From: Hymenobacter nitidus
GTDB taxonomy: Bacteria > Bacteroidota > Bacteroidia > Cytophagales > Hymenobacteraceae
Length of the DNA stretch: 64,000 nucleotides
NCBI RefSeq assembly: GCF_020447315.1
Contig: NZ_JAJADQ010000002.1
Span: forward strand, 62,001 to 126,000
Direction of reading: 5' to 3'
Shown piece after piece: positions 42,639 through 52,600 of the stretch; positions within the stretch are counted from its first letter, which is position 1; each line of letters begins with the position of its first letter. The translations under genes and the position numbers were made by a program. Below the pieces are notes generated by a model, which had not been told where the DNA came from, did no database searches, and saw only the letters and a list, made by a program, of their open reading frames with translations.

Positions 42639-43832
42639 ATGAAGCTGAAACCCACTTACACCCGCCGCACCTTCGTCCAGCGCGCTGCCCTGGCGGCTGC
42701 CGGCCCTTTGCTGGCCGCCTGCGTGGCGGGCCGCCCCAGCCGCGCCGGCCGGGAATACCTGCTCTACATCGGCACTTACGGCCCGGCCGAGCAGGACAAT
42801 ATTTTTCTCTACCGCCTGCACCCCGGCACCGGCGCGCTTACCCGTGTGGCCGGCTTTCGGGGCGGCACGAAGCCCGGTTTCCTGACCGTTTCCACGGACC
42901 ACCGCTTCCTCTACGCCGTCAATGCCACACTGGAGTTTCAGGGGCGCGGCACGGGCTCGGTGCGCGCCTTTGCCCTCGACCAGCCCAGCGGCGGGCTGAC
43001 CTTGCTCAATGAGCAGCCGTCAGACGGCGCGGGGCCCTGCTACGTGAGTCTGACGCCCAACGGGCGCGGCCTGTTGGTGGCCAACTACTTCGGCGGTACC
43101 GTCAGTGCCCTGCCGGTGCTGGCCGGTGGGCAGCTGGCCCCGGCCACGATGGTCGACCAGCACCAAGGCGCGGGGCCCCACAAAAACCAGGACCGCGCCC
43201 ACGCCCACTGCATCCTGCCCGACCCGGCCGGCCGCTACGTGCTGGCCGTAGATTTGGGCAACGACCAGATTCTGCGCTATGCCCTGAACCCGGATTCGGG
43301 CCTGCCGCAGCTGCCGGGCAAAACGGCCTTTGCCGGGCAGCCGGGCGCGGGCCCACGCCACCTGGGTTTTCACCCGAATGGCCGCTGGGCGTATCTGGTC
43401 AACGAGCTGAACGCCACCGTTACGGCCCTGAGCTATGATGCAACCCAGGGCACATTTGCTGACCTGCACACCGTGCCCACGCTGCCGGCAGGCTTCACCG
43501 GAGCCAATGCCTGCGCCGACATTCACGTTTCGCCCGACGGCCGCTTTGTATATGCCTCCAACCGCGGGCACGACAGTATTGTGGTATTGGCTGTGGCGGC
43601 GGATAGCGGAAAACTCACGCTGGTGCAACACGTCAGTACCCAAGGCCAGACGCCGCGCAACTTCACCCTCTCGCCCGACGGCCGCCTGCTGCTGGTGGCC
43701 AACCAGAATTCCAACACGATTTTCTCCTTTCACGTCGCGGCCAAAACCGGGCAACTGACGCCCACGGGCCATTCGGCCCAGGTGCCGGCGCCGGTATGCC
43801 TGCGCCTGCTGCCGGATTTTACGCGGCGCTAA
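42639..43832 (+). CDS. Lactonase-family beta-propeller lipoprotein (Tat signal)
   Basis: 397 residues from the ATG at 42639; a GTG at 42540 would add 33 atypical residues. The signal has a twin-arginine pair (TRRTFVQ, R9/R10) and a lipobox ending at C28 (GPLLAAC), so folded export by Tat is predicted. The mature part repeats the seven-bladed pattern of 6-phosphogluconolactonase-like proteins (PF10282): FLTVSTDHRFLYAVN, CHIVLPDPAGRYVLAVDLGND-like, FVYASNRGHDSIVV and NFTLSPDGRLLLVANQNS. Substrate uncertain: a periplasmic lactone or other sugar derivative. GTTTAC sites lie upstream. Confidence 0.85.
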   Translation: MKLKPTYTRRTFVQRAALAAAGPLLAACVAGRPSRAGREYLLYIGTYGPAEQDNIFLYRLHPGTGALTRVAGFRGGTKPGFLTVSTDHRFLYAVNATLEFQGRGTGSVRAFALDQPSGGLTLLNEQPSDGAGPCYVSLTPNGRGLLVANYFGGTVSALPVLAGGQLAPATMVDQHQGAGPHKNQDRAHAHCILPDPAGRYVLAVDLGNDQILRYALNPDSGLPQLPGKTAFAGQPGAGPRHLGFHPNGRWAYLVNELNATVTALSYDATQGTFADLHTVPTLPAGFTGANACADIHVSPDGRFVYASNRGHDSIVVLAVAADSGKLTLVQHVSTQGQTPRNFTLSPDGRLLLVANQNSNTIFSFHVAAKTGQLTPTGHSAQVPAPVCLRLLPDFTRR

Positions 43833-43849
43833 GCAGGGTGGGTTGGGGC

Positions 43850-44389
43850 TCAGTGGCCGTAGCTGACGACCCGGGTTACCTTCCACTGGCCATCTTGGAG
43901 GCGCCAGATCATCATGTTTTTGAAGGTGCCGCAGTCAGCCTGGCCGTTTTCCTGGTGGCAGAAGCGGTGCTCGTAGGTTTCCACCGCCCCGTAGCCCTTG
44001 ACGGGGTAGACTTCCAGGGTGCCGGGCACAAGCTGGCGGTTGAGGCCGGTGGTTTTGTTTTGCTCGAACAGCCGCCGGAAGCCCGCCAGGTTTTGCTCGT
44101 AGTTTGCCAGCCCGCCCTTGTCGTGGTAGAACTCCAGGTCTTCGGCGAAGAAGGTTTGGAGCTGGGCCAGGTCGTGGCGGTTGAAGGCCACAAACAGGAG
44201 GCTGTCTTGCCGGGCAATGGTAGCATAGAGGGCTTTATCGACGGGCGCGGGGCGGGTGGCAGTCGGTAAAGAAGCCGGCCGGGTACCGGAGCAGGCCCCC
44301 ACGAGGAGCCCAACGCCAAGCAGGGCCAGCTGATGACTTGGCCAGGGCGGCCGGGAAGAAGCAACGGAGGTGAGCAAGGCGGTAAGCAT
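43850..44389 (-). CDS. NTF2-like (DUF4440/SnoaL-type) lipoprotein
   Basis: 179 residues. The N-terminus ends in a lipobox (VGLLVGAC, near residue 33). Residues 50-175 fit the NTF2-like cone fold: ARQDSLLFVAFNRHDLAQLQTFFAEDLEFYHDKGG and a final beta strand GQWKVTRVVSYGH. Such domains bind small molecules or have weak catalytic roles. It converges with the lactonase gene, with only 17 nt between them. Confidence 0.75.
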   Translation of the reverse strand: MLTALLTSVASSRPPWPSHQLALLGVGLLVGACSGTRPASLPTATRPAPVDKALYATIARQDSLLFVAFNRHDLAQLQTFFAEDLEFYHDKGGLANYEQNLAGFRRLFEQNKTTGLNRQLVPGTLEVYPVKGYGAVETYEHRFCHQENGQADCGTFKNMMIWRLQDGQWKVTRVVSYGH

Positions 44390-44640
44390 TACGTAAGCCG
44401 GGAACAGGGTAGTGGGAAGTAGCCAGAATGGGAATGAATGTAAGAAGAAAGCCCGTTGCCTAGCAAGGTCACCAAGCTGCGCCGTAAAGCCGATTCTACG
44501 GCTGGGAGCGGCACTATTGCCACCAAACCCGGCCCGGATGCGTTAGGCAACTACGGCCCGGCCCGCTCCCACGCGTCATACTTGCGCTTGCGCTGCCGGT
44601 GCTCCGGATGCAGATCTACGAATACTAACCTCAGAGCAGG

Positions 44641-45486
44641 ATGGAAACAGTGGAAGTAAACAACCCGGTGACGGCCCCCTACGACCTGGCGCAGATTATG
44701 GGCGGCCTCTACGGCGACGGCATTATTGGCCTCAAAGGCGCTTTCAGCCGCGAATGGGCCCGGCAGCTGGGCGAAGACATTGCCTGGCTCTACCACGACG
44801 CCTTGCAGCGGCCCGGCGGCGCGCTGGGGCGGGGCCCGAAGCGGCACTACGTCGAGATTCACCCCGAGAACATCCGCGGCTTCGTGGAGTTGGCCACGCA
44901 CCCCTGGGTCACGACCGTGTGCGAGGCCGTGCTGGGCCCCGACTACAAAATCGTGGAAATCGGCTTCGACGTGCCCAACCCCGGCGCCATGAATCAGCCC
45001 TGGCACCGCGACTTTCCCGCCCCCGACGACACGATTATCGGCCGGCGGCTCAACTCCCTGGCTTTCAACCTGACCACGGTGGACGTGACGGAAGATATGG
45101 GTCCGTTTGAAATTGCGCCCGGCACCCAGTGGGACTTGCCCGAGAGCTTCGAGCACGGCATGTTTCCGCCCAAAAGCAACAGTGCGCGCTACGCCGCTCG
45201 GGCCCAGCGCAAGCTGCCCCAGATGGGCGACATCTCGGCCCGCTCGGCCCTGACCATCCACCGCGGTACGGCCAACCACTCCGATAAGTCGCGGCCTGCC
45301 CTGGTACTGGGCGTGGATGCCCCCACGGCCACCAACGCCGAGCGCCACGACCTGCAGTTTACCCGCGCCTACTACGCCGCCCTGCCCGAGCGCCTGAAGC
45401 AGCACCTGACCTGCCGCGTGGTCGATACCCTGGAGCCCATCGTGCAGGCCCATACCATTGAGGGCCTGATGATGGGCGAGGCCTGA
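44641..45486 (+). CDS. Phytanoyl-CoA dioxygenase-like Fe(II)/2-oxoglutarate enzyme
   Basis: 281 residues. The iron ligands fit the facial triad: HxD in PWHRDFPAPDD and a distal His with the 2OG-binding Arg in TIHRGTANHSDKSRPALV. Such enzymes hydroxylate small metabolites or secondary products using O2 and 2-oxoglutarate. No biosynthetic partners are adjacent. The protein is soluble, with no signal. The gene is followed by a long inverted-repeat region. Confidence 0.82.
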   Translation: METVEVNNPVTAPYDLAQIMGGLYGDGIIGLKGAFSREWARQLGEDIAWLYHDALQRPGGALGRGPKRHYVEIHPENIRGFVELATHPWVTTVCEAVLGPDYKIVEIGFDVPNPGAMNQPWHRDFPAPDDTIIGRRLNSLAFNLTTVDVTEDMGPFEIAPGTQWDLPESFEHGMFPPKSNSARYAARAQRKLPQMGDISARSALTIHRGTANHSDKSRPALVLGVDAPTATNAERHDLQFTRAYYAALPERLKQHLTCRVVDTLEPIVQAHTIEGLMMGEA

Positions 45487-45515
45487 TGCGTAAGGAAAAG
45501 TGAGTAAACCAATTT

Positions 45516-45656
45516 TCCCTCCTTTTTTCAAATTCCGCGCAGCAAGCGGCGTGGGTGCCCGCAGGGCGGGGTGGTTCAATCGTTGAACAGAATCTGGTTC
45601 GCCTAACACCTTAACCCGCACGCCGCTTGCTGCGCGAGATGAAAAGGAGGGAGGAT
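45516..45656. repeat. Inverted-repeat-bounded intergenic element
   Basis: The right arm (about 45615-45655) is nearly the complement of the left arm (about 45516-45556): both carry CCCTCCTTTT and CGCGCAGCAAGCGGCGTG. A GC-rich centre lies between. The element fills the gap between the dioxygenase and GH43 genes. Confidence 0.7.
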
Positions 45657-45695
45657 AACTAGCCTTAACTTTCTAGCCCTGGCAACCACCCCTGA

Positions 45696-45717
45696 CCCCT
45701 CCTTGAAAAAGGAGGGG
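45696..45717. repeat. CCCCTCCTT/AAGGAGGGG palindromic repeat
   Basis: CCCCTCCTT (45696-45704) faces AAGGAGGGG (45709-45717). Such palindromes occur as dispersed repeats in many Cytophagales genomes. It lies 31 nt before the GH43 start. Confidence 0.6.
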
Positions 45718-45748
45718 AACTAGTTTCTAATCCTGCTCCATAGTTGCC

Positions 45749-46750
45749 ATGCCCATACCCGACGACCATCCCGATCAGCAGGCGCAGCTAATGCCCATGA
45801 CCGTGGCCCGCATCAACGAGCTGACGGCCGCGGCCCGGGCCCTGCCGCCCAGCGCCGACCAGACCCACGTGTTGGTCGGCGCTGGCGAAGACCCCTGGGT
45901 TATTGCCCACGAAGGCCAGCTCTACTACTGCACTGTTGACAGGCAGAAGCGGCAAATCCTGGTGGCGCGCTTTTCCCGGCTCGAAGAAATGGCCGCGGCC
46001 GAGCTGGTGCCGGTGTGGCCCAATGCGTCTGCCGCACCGCCGGGATACCTGGAAATCTGGGCGCCGGAATTGCAGCTGATTGAGGGGCAGTGGTGTATTT
46101 ACTTCGCTTTGTATAACGCCCAAAACGGTGCCGAGCGGCTGTATACGCTGCAGGCCACGTCCGCTGATGCGCAGGGCGCCTACGAGTTCAAAGGCCAGCT
46201 CGCCGTGCCTACCGACCGGTGGGCCATCGACGGGACGGTGCTGCGTACCGAGAACGGGGAGCTGTACTTTGTCTGGTCGGGGTGGGAGGGTTTCACCAAC
46301 GTCAGCCAGAACATCTACTTGGCCCGCATGAGCAACCCCTGGACCATCAGCTCGGACCGGGTGTGCATTTCCCGGCCCGAATACGCGTGGGAAATGCAGG
46401 GCTACCCGCACGTGAACGAAGGCCCGCAGGTGCTACAGCACGCCGGGCGCACCTTCATCATCTACTCCGCCAGCGGCAGCTGGACCGACGACTATTGCCT
46501 GGGCCAGCTCACCTACCTGGGTGGTGACCCGCTGCACCCCGCTTCGTGGCGCAAGGAGCCCGCGCCGGTTTTCGCCAAAACGGCCACCATTTTCGGCCCC
46601 GGCCACGCCTCCTTTGTGCAGCTCCACGGCCAGGACTACATCATCTACCACGCCGCGCGCCGCAGCCAGGCCGGCTGGGCCCGCCAGATTCGCTACAAGC
46701 CCTTCGGCTGGAAACCCGACGGCTCCCCGGATTTCGGGGAGCCGCTGTAG
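45749..46750 (+). CDS. GH43-family glycoside hydrolase
   Basis: 333 residues of five-bladed beta-propeller fold. The three catalytic acids of clan GH-F fit the expected places: the base Asp in VGAGEDPWVIAHEG, the pKa-tuning Asp in WAIDGTVLRTENGEL and the acid Glu in YPHVNEGPQVLQHAG. The family cleaves arabinose or xylose side groups. There is no signal peptide, so it may act in the cytoplasm on imported oligosaccharides. No transporter genes adjoin it. Confidence 0.88.
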   Translation: MPIPDDHPDQQAQLMPMTVARINELTAAARALPPSADQTHVLVGAGEDPWVIAHEGQLYYCTVDRQKRQILVARFSRLEEMAAAELVPVWPNASAAPPGYLEIWAPELQLIEGQWCIYFALYNAQNGAERLYTLQATSADAQGAYEFKGQLAVPTDRWAIDGTVLRTENGELYFVWSGWEGFTNVSQNIYLARMSNPWTISSDRVCISRPEYAWEMQGYPHVNEGPQVLQHAGRTFIIYSASGSWTDDYCLGQLTYLGGDPLHPASWRKEPAPVFAKTATIFGPGHASFVQLHGQDYIIYHAARRSQAGWARQIRYKPFGWKPDGSPDFGEPL

Positions 46751-46892
46751 CCAGTTGGTATTGGGGTAAGGCTTCTTAATGCCTACCTCCCGATACTCCC
46801 GCAGCATCCTTAGCAGTTGCTCGGGGGTATAGCACATGGGGATGACAGCCAGGCAACTGTAGTACTTCAGCATCCGGCTTGCCGCGCCGGGG

Positions 46893-47294
46893 TTAATTAG
46901 CTGTTTTACTAAATGTTAGAATAATTGGTGGAGCGAAGTAGGTAGTATCATTGCATTGGTACACCAACTCAATATTGCTGTCTTTCTTTTTTATGATTGT
47001 TGACAAGCTGCCCCGCTTTTTATACAACGTGTCACCTATGGCACATCTGTTTCTTACCTCAGCAAAATAAGAGCCGTCTGTGTGTAAGATGTTGTCTAGT
47101 ACGCTACTGCCTTTATTGAGTGAAGTTCCTTGAAAGAAAGTAGATCTGCCATTTTTATATATGTTTTCTACTCTCAAGTTGTGCCCTCACTTTTTTATCT
47201 TTTCTAAGATATCAGAGCAATAAACCGTCGACGGGCTTGAGCAGCCTACGAGAAGAAAAACCAGTGCAAAATAGCTGGCTATGTGCTTCTGCAT
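46893..47294 (-). pseudogene. Lipoprotein gene with an in-frame TGA
   Basis: From the ATG at 47294 the frame encodes a lipoprotein signal (SYFALVFLLVGCSS) and continues to CSDILEKIKK, then a TGA at 47189-47187. The same frame goes on without a break for 95 more codons (GHNLRVENIYKNGRST, then TDGSYFAEVRNRC) to a stop at 46893. The downstream part on its own would need a TTG start and lacks a signal. A single base change (from TGG or CGA) would explain the stop. The gene is AT-rich. It lies 7 nt after the nuclease gene stop. Confidence 0.65.
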
Positions 47295-47300
47295 CCGCTT

Positions 47301-48740
47301 CTACCGCGTCGGGCCCTTGTCTACCTGGGCTTCGAGGCGGGCCTGCACCTCCACGGGCAGCTGGCTGAGCAAATCCAGACCCGTAGCGTTTTCGATGGCG
47401 TCGACCGAGACGCGGTACTGGCTCCAGTCGGCGCTTACGGCGTTGTCGTTGGGCGTATCCACGGCCAGCACACGGGCCTGGGTCGGGATGCGCCGCAGGT
47501 CGTCGGAGCCTTCGGGCAGCAGCACCAACACCTTCCAGACGCGGGCCGGCACGGTTACTCGGCCGCCGTCCAGCGTCGTCATGAAGCCCTTGGCCCCAGT
47601 GCCGCCCTTGCCGTAGCTGCCCATTATGACGTAGATTTCCTGGCCCCGGCCTACCTGCGTGCGGCCCCATTCTTCGAGGCTGCTCCAGGTGCGCTGGTTG
47701 TTGTTGGGCGCCTGCGGAATCATGTTGGTCATCAGGAAGGTGGCCGAGTTGTCGTCCAGGTCACTGGTGCGGTCGGCCGAAGGGCAGTTGTGGCCTTTAT
47801 CGAAGCCCGAGCCGGAGTAGCTGCGGGGCGTCACGGCGTAGGCGCCGCGGGGCAGGGCCGGGTCGGGGCGGAAGTCGTCCTGGCGGGGCGCCTCACCTAT
47901 CCAGGCGCGGTTCAGGTGCCAGCTCACCCAAATCGGCGTGCCGCGGCCCGCGTGGTAGCCCAGGCTGAACTGGGGCTTGCTGATGAGGTAGTTGTTGAGG
48001 CTGCTGGCGCTGCTGCTGGCGCCGCTGGGGTTGCCCAGGGCCATGTTGTCGTCGCGGCTCGTGACGACGGCCGTGGCCTGGCCCGTGGTGGCCGGGGGCA
48101 GGGAGGTGCCGGCCGGAGCGCCCGTAGCAGCACCGGCAGGGCTGCCGGCTACCGCGCTGCCTGCTGCCGTGGTTTCCAGCTGAATGTCGTCGATGTTGAG
48201 CCGGCCGCTGCCCCCGATTTTGCGGATTTCCAGCCGCAGCCGCCCCGTGGTGCCCCCGCTGAAGGTATTCACGGCCAGGCGCGGGCCCTGGGTGCGCACC
48301 GGCTGACCGATGCGGCGAAACGTGCGGCCCCCGTCGACGCTGCCCCACAGCTCCCAGGTGCTGGCCGGGTCGTCGCCGTAGGCTGCGGCGCTGATGCGGA
48401 TGCTGCGCACCGGAGCCGGGGCGTCGAAGTTCATGCGCAGGCGGCCCAAGTTGCGCAGGCGGGCCGCGTGCTGGCCGTTTTTATGGTCCTGGTCGGCCGC
48501 GCCAATCAGGGCATCCTCGAAGTGCCAGGGGCCGGTTTCCAGGGTTTCATCGGCCGTAGAGTATGCTCCTTTGCTGCCCGCCTCGAAGGTTTCGAGCAAG
48601 CGGCCCGCCGCCTGCGTCGGCGGGCCCGACTGCACCGGAATGGCCGGCGGACCTTCGGGCAGGGGAGTACGGGCGGTTTCGGGCTGCTGCTGGGAGCAGG
48701 CCAGCAGGACGATGGGCAGGAAAAACAGGAGGCGTGGCAT
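47301..48740 (-). CDS. NucA-type DNA/RNA non-specific endonuclease lipoprotein
   Basis: 479 residues with a lipoprotein signal (LFFLPIVLLAC, Cys at residue 15). Residues 45-195 form a beta-sandwich domain (VDGGRTFRRIGQ...NIDDIQLET). A low-complexity linker follows. The C-terminal beta-beta-alpha-metal nuclease domain has GFDKGHNCPSADRTSDLDDN (general base H317) and LMTNMIPQAPNNNQRTW, with the metal-binding Asn and a Glu in SLEEWGR. The DRGH motif is DKGH here. It closely resembles Anabaena NucA in this region. The enzyme degrades DNA and RNA outside the cytoplasm. A NuiA-type inhibitor domain is encoded at 32402-33274. Confidence 0.9.
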   Translation of the reverse strand: MPRLLFFLPIVLLACSQQQPETARTPLPEGPPAIPVQSGPPTQAAGRLLETFEAGSKGAYSTADETLETGPWHFEDALIGAADQDHKNGQHAARLRNLGRLRMNFDAPAPVRSIRISAAAYGDDPASTWELWGSVDGGRTFRRIGQPVRTQGPRLAVNTFSGGTTGRLRLEIRKIGGSGRLNIDDIQLETTAAGSAVAGSPAGAATGAPAGTSLPPATTGQATAVVTSRDDNMALGNPSGASSSASSLNNYLISKPQFSLGYHAGRGTPIWVSWHLNRAWIGEAPRQDDFRPDPALPRGAYAVTPRSYSGSGFDKGHNCPSADRTSDLDDNSATFLMTNMIPQAPNNNQRTWSSLEEWGRTQVGRGQEIYVIMGSYGKGGTGAKGFMTTLDGGRVTVPARVWKVLVLLPEGSDDLRRIPTQARVLAVDTPNDNAVSADWSQYRVSVDAIENATGLDLLSQLPVEVQARLEAQVDKGPTR

Positions 48741-48808
48741 GGCGCGAAGGTAGCAGATATCGGCAGTCAGTTTTTACGCCGCTGGCCACCGCCTGTGCGC
48801 CCATCCTC

Positions 48809-49429
48809 TCAAACCTGGGCGGCCAGGTCCACGCACTCCGCGTGCCGGGGGCAGCCCAGCAGGTGGTCGTTGACCAGCCCCGCCGTTTGCAGAAGGTTGT
48901 AGCACGTCATCGGGCCGGTCATCACGAAGCCGCGCTGCTTCAGGTCCTTGCTCATGGCCTCGCTCTGGGGCGTCGATACGGGCACGGGGTTGGCCGCGCT
49001 GCGGCGGTTGTCGACGGGCCGGCCGCCCACGTACTGGTAGAAAAACGGGAGCAGCCCGGCCTCGCCGCCTACTTCCTGGCGCAGGCGCAGCCAAGCCCGG
49101 GCGTTCTGCACGGTAGCTTCCAGCTTACGGCGGTTGCGCAGAATCCGCGGGTTGAGCAGCAGCTCGGCTATTTCCTCTTCCCCGAAGCGGACAATACGCT
49201 CGGGCTCGAAGTTGGCCAGCAGCTCCCGAAACCCTTCGCGCCGCTTCAGCACCACCGGAAAGTCGAACCCCAGCTGGAAAGTGTGCAGCACCAGGTACTC
49301 GAACAGGATGCCGGCTTCGGCCACCAGCTCGCCCCACTCATGGTCGTGAAATGAGCTGAGCAACTCGTTTTGGTCGGCCCAGGGGCAGCGGCCCGACGAA
49401 CCCAGGGTGGCGTAAGTGAACAGGCTCAT
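48809..49429 (-). CDS. tag: DNA-3-methyladenine glycosylase I
   Basis: 206 residues of the Tag family. It has the Zn-binding CPWA near the N-terminus, the FHDHEWGELV pattern, and the C-terminal GFVMTGPMTCYNLLQTAGLVNDHLLGCPRH, which carries two Cys and a His of the zinc site. The enzyme excises 3-methyladenine from alkylated DNA. It is a single gene that diverges from the PAS kinase gene. Confidence 0.95.
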   Translation of the reverse strand: MSLFTYATLGSSGRCPWADQNELLSSFHDHEWGELVAEAGILFEYLVLHTFQLGFDFPVVLKRREGFRELLANFEPERIVRFGEEEIAELLLNPRILRNRRKLEATVQNARAWLRLRQEVGGEAGLLPFFYQYVGGRPVDNRRSAANPVPVSTPQSEAMSKDLKQRGFVMTGPMTCYNLLQTAGLVNDHLLGCPRHAECVDLAAQV

Positions 49430-49481
49430 ACGTGTTGCTGCGGAAAATGAGGGCGAACGGCTGGGGCTGGCGCGGAGCTTG

Positions 49482-49489
49482 TAGCTTTG
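49482..49489 (+). promoter_or_regulatory. -7 box for the PAS kinase gene
   Basis: TAGCTTTG matches TAnnTTTG exactly. The -33 region is unclear. The start codon is 119 nt downstream. Confidence 0.4.
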
Positions 49490-49607
49490 CGTAGCTATAA
49501 CCCCTACGGGCTTTCCGCGTTTCTACTCCATCCTGTTTGCCGATAGTTGCGTGCCGTTCAGCTGCCCGTAGTTACGGTTCCTACGTTTCCGCTGCTGCCC
49601 GCCCCGC

Positions 49608-52600
49608 ATGAATTTCACCGCCGACCCCGCCGACCGCCTGCTTCAGAGTGTTCTGGACCTGTCCCTGACGGGCATCATCCTGTTTCGGCCCGTGTATGGG
49701 GCCCCCGACGACGCGGCCACCATCGTCGACTTGGCTTACGAGCACCTGAACCCGGCCGCCCAGCGGATGCTGCAACTGCCCGAGCGCCCGGCCGCCACCT
49801 TCCTGACGCTGTATCCCAACGCGCGGGAAACGGGTATTTTCGCTTTCTACCGCGACACCTTTCTTACGGGTGAGGCTGGCCACTACAACGTCAACTACCA
49901 GCACGACGGCCTCGATAACTACTTCCGCCTCGCCGCCCGGCGCAGCGGCGACCAGCTGCTGGTCAGCTTCACCGACACCGGCGACCAGCCCCGCACGGCC
50001 GTCGAAGAGGAGCTGCGCCGGGCCCAGGCCGAGCTGCACACGGCCCGCGCCGCCGCCGAAGCCCAGCGCCAGCAGCTGCAGGACGTGCTGCAGCAGGCGC
50101 CGGTGGCCATTGCCCTGCTCGAAGGCCCCGAATACCGCATTACGCTGGCCAACCCGGCGGTGTGCGAAATCTGGGCGCGCACCCAGTCGCAGCTCCTGGG
50201 GCGGCCCTTGCTGCTGGCCTTGCCCGAGCTGCAGGGCCAGGGCATCGACGCGCTGCTGAACGGCGTGCTGCACTCGGGCCAGCCCTACACGGGCACCGAG
50301 CTGCCCGTGCAGCTGCAGCGCCACGGGCAGCTCGAAACGATTTACTTCAACTTCGTGTACCAGCCCCAGCACAATGCGGCCGGAGCTACGACGGGGGTGC
50401 TGGTAGTAGCTACCGACGTCACCCAGCACGTGCTGGCCCGCCTGCACGTGCAGGAGCTAAACGAGGAGCTGGCCACTACCAACGAGGAAATTCAGGCTTC
50501 CAATGAGGAGTTTCTGGCCAACAATGCCGAGCTGACCCACACTCAGTTTCTGCTTCAGCAGTTAAACCAGGAGCTGGAAGCCCGGGTGCGCGACCGCACC
50601 AAGCAGCTGCACGTGGCCCTGAGCGAAACCGAGCAGCAGCGCACCCGGCTGCAGCTGGAGCAGGGGCGGCTCCAGCAGATTCTGGGGCAGGTCCCGGCCT
50701 TTATTGCCACCCTCGACGGCCCTGACCACCGCTACACCTTTTTCAACGACGCCTACCTGGCGCTGACCGGGGGGCGCGCTCACCTGGGGCTCTCCGTGGC
50801 CCAGGCCCTGCCCGAATTCGGGGAGCAGGGTATCATCGGCCTGCTCGACCAGGTATACGCCACCGGCCGGGCCTTTTCAGGTACGGATAAGCCCATCCGG
50901 CTACTGCCCGCGGCCACGGGCCAGCCCGAGCTGCACTACGTGGATTTTGTGTACCAGCCGTTGTTCGACGAGCGGAACCAGACCCAGGGCATTCTGGCCT
51001 TCATCGTTGATGTAACGGATAAGGTGCTGGCCCGGCAGGAGGCGGAGATGCTGCAGAGTAAGGTGCTGCTGGCCTCCCAGCAGCAGGCGCAGCAGCGCGA
51101 AACCTTCTATCAGATATTCGAGCAAACGCCGGCCCTGATTCAGCTGCTGCGCGCCCCGCAGCACCGCGTCGAGTATGTGAATCCGGCTTACCAGCGCTTA
51201 TTTTCGGGGCGGACCATGGTGGGCCGGGACCTGGCCGAAGCGCTGCCCGAGGCCCAGGAGCAGGGCTTTATTAGCCTGCTGGACCATGTATACGCAACCG
51301 GTGAAACCTACGTCGGGGCGGAAGTTCCGCTGACCTGGACTTCCGGCGAGAACCCGTCGGCACAGGCCAGTTACTTCAATTTTACCTACCAGGCCTTCCG
51401 CGAAAACGGGCAGATAGCCGGTATTTCCGTGTTTGCCTACGATGTAACCGGGCAAGTGCTGGCCCGGCGGCAGCGCGAGGCCGAGCGGGAGCGGCTGCAG
51501 CGCCTGTTTATGGAAGCTCCCGCCGCCATCTGTATCCTGGCCGGCCCCGAGCTGGTCTTCGAGCTGGTGAATCCGCAGTATCAGCGGCTGCTGCCAGACC
51601 GGCCCTTGCTGGGCAAGACGTTTCTGGAAGCTGTGCCCGAACTGGCCCAGCACTCAGTGATGAGCATCTTCCGGCAGATCTACGAAACTGGCGTCACGCA
51701 CGAAGAGTCGGCAATGCTCGTGCCCCTGACCCGCCCTGATGGGGTACTGGAGGACCGCTACTTCAACTACATCCAGCAGGCCCGCCGCGACGAACAGGGC
51801 CGCATTGATGGCGTGCTGGTCTTTGCCTTCGAAGTAACCGAGCAGGTGCGGGCCCGCCAAGCCAGCGAGGCCAGTGCCCAGCAGCTACGCCTGCTCACCG
51901 ACTCCCTGCCCGTGCTCATCGGCTACCTCGACCACGAGCTGAAATACCGCTTTGCCAACCATGCCTACAAGGCCTGGTTCAATCAAAACCCCGAGGAGCT
52001 GCTGGGCCGGCCGGTGCGCGAGGTGGTCGGTGAGCAGGCTTTTGCCAACGCCTGGCCCTATATGGAGCGCGCCTTGGCCGGTGAGCGGCTCGACTTTGAG
52101 GCCCGCATGCCCTACCGTGAAGGTTTTACCAAGCACATCCGGACCAGCTACGTGCCCGATGTGCGCCAGGGCGCGGTGGTGGGATTCTACACCCTGGTGT
52201 CGGATGTGACCGAGCAGGTGGAGGCCCGGCAGCGGGCTGAGGCCAGCGCCCAGCAGGCCCTGGAGCTGGCCGGTGAGCTGCACCAGACCAACGAGCAGCT
52301 CACGCGTACCAACGTGGACCTGGACAACTTCATCTACACGGCCAGCCACGACCTGAAGGCGCCCATCACCAACATTGAAGGCCTGCTCGACATGCTGCGC
52401 CACGAGCTGCCCCCGGGCGCCATGGCCGGCGAAGTGGCCCACATCCTGGACCTGATGCACAACTCCGTGGACCGCTTCAAGCGCACCATTGAGCACCTCA
52501 CCACCGTATCCCGGTTGCAGAAGGAGCACGACCAGCCCGTGGCCCAGGTGCAGCTGGCCGCCGTTATCGACAACGTGCGCCTGGACCTGGCCCCGCTGCT

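Noticed and set aside
44456..44659. 67-codon TTG-start frame between the NTF2-like and dioxygenase genes
   Set aside because: The composition is Arg/Ser-rich with no pattern, and it runs into the dioxygenase start.
46433..46873. 146-codon frame on the minus strand with a plausible N-terminus in the gap after GH43
   Set aside because: Most of it runs antisense through the GH43 gene. Only the first 40 codons lie in free sequence, and no family is recognisable.
46893..47177. 94-codon frame with a TTG start as an independent gene
   Set aside because: It is in the same frame as the upstream lipoprotein signal and separated only by one TGA, so a broken gene is the better explanation.
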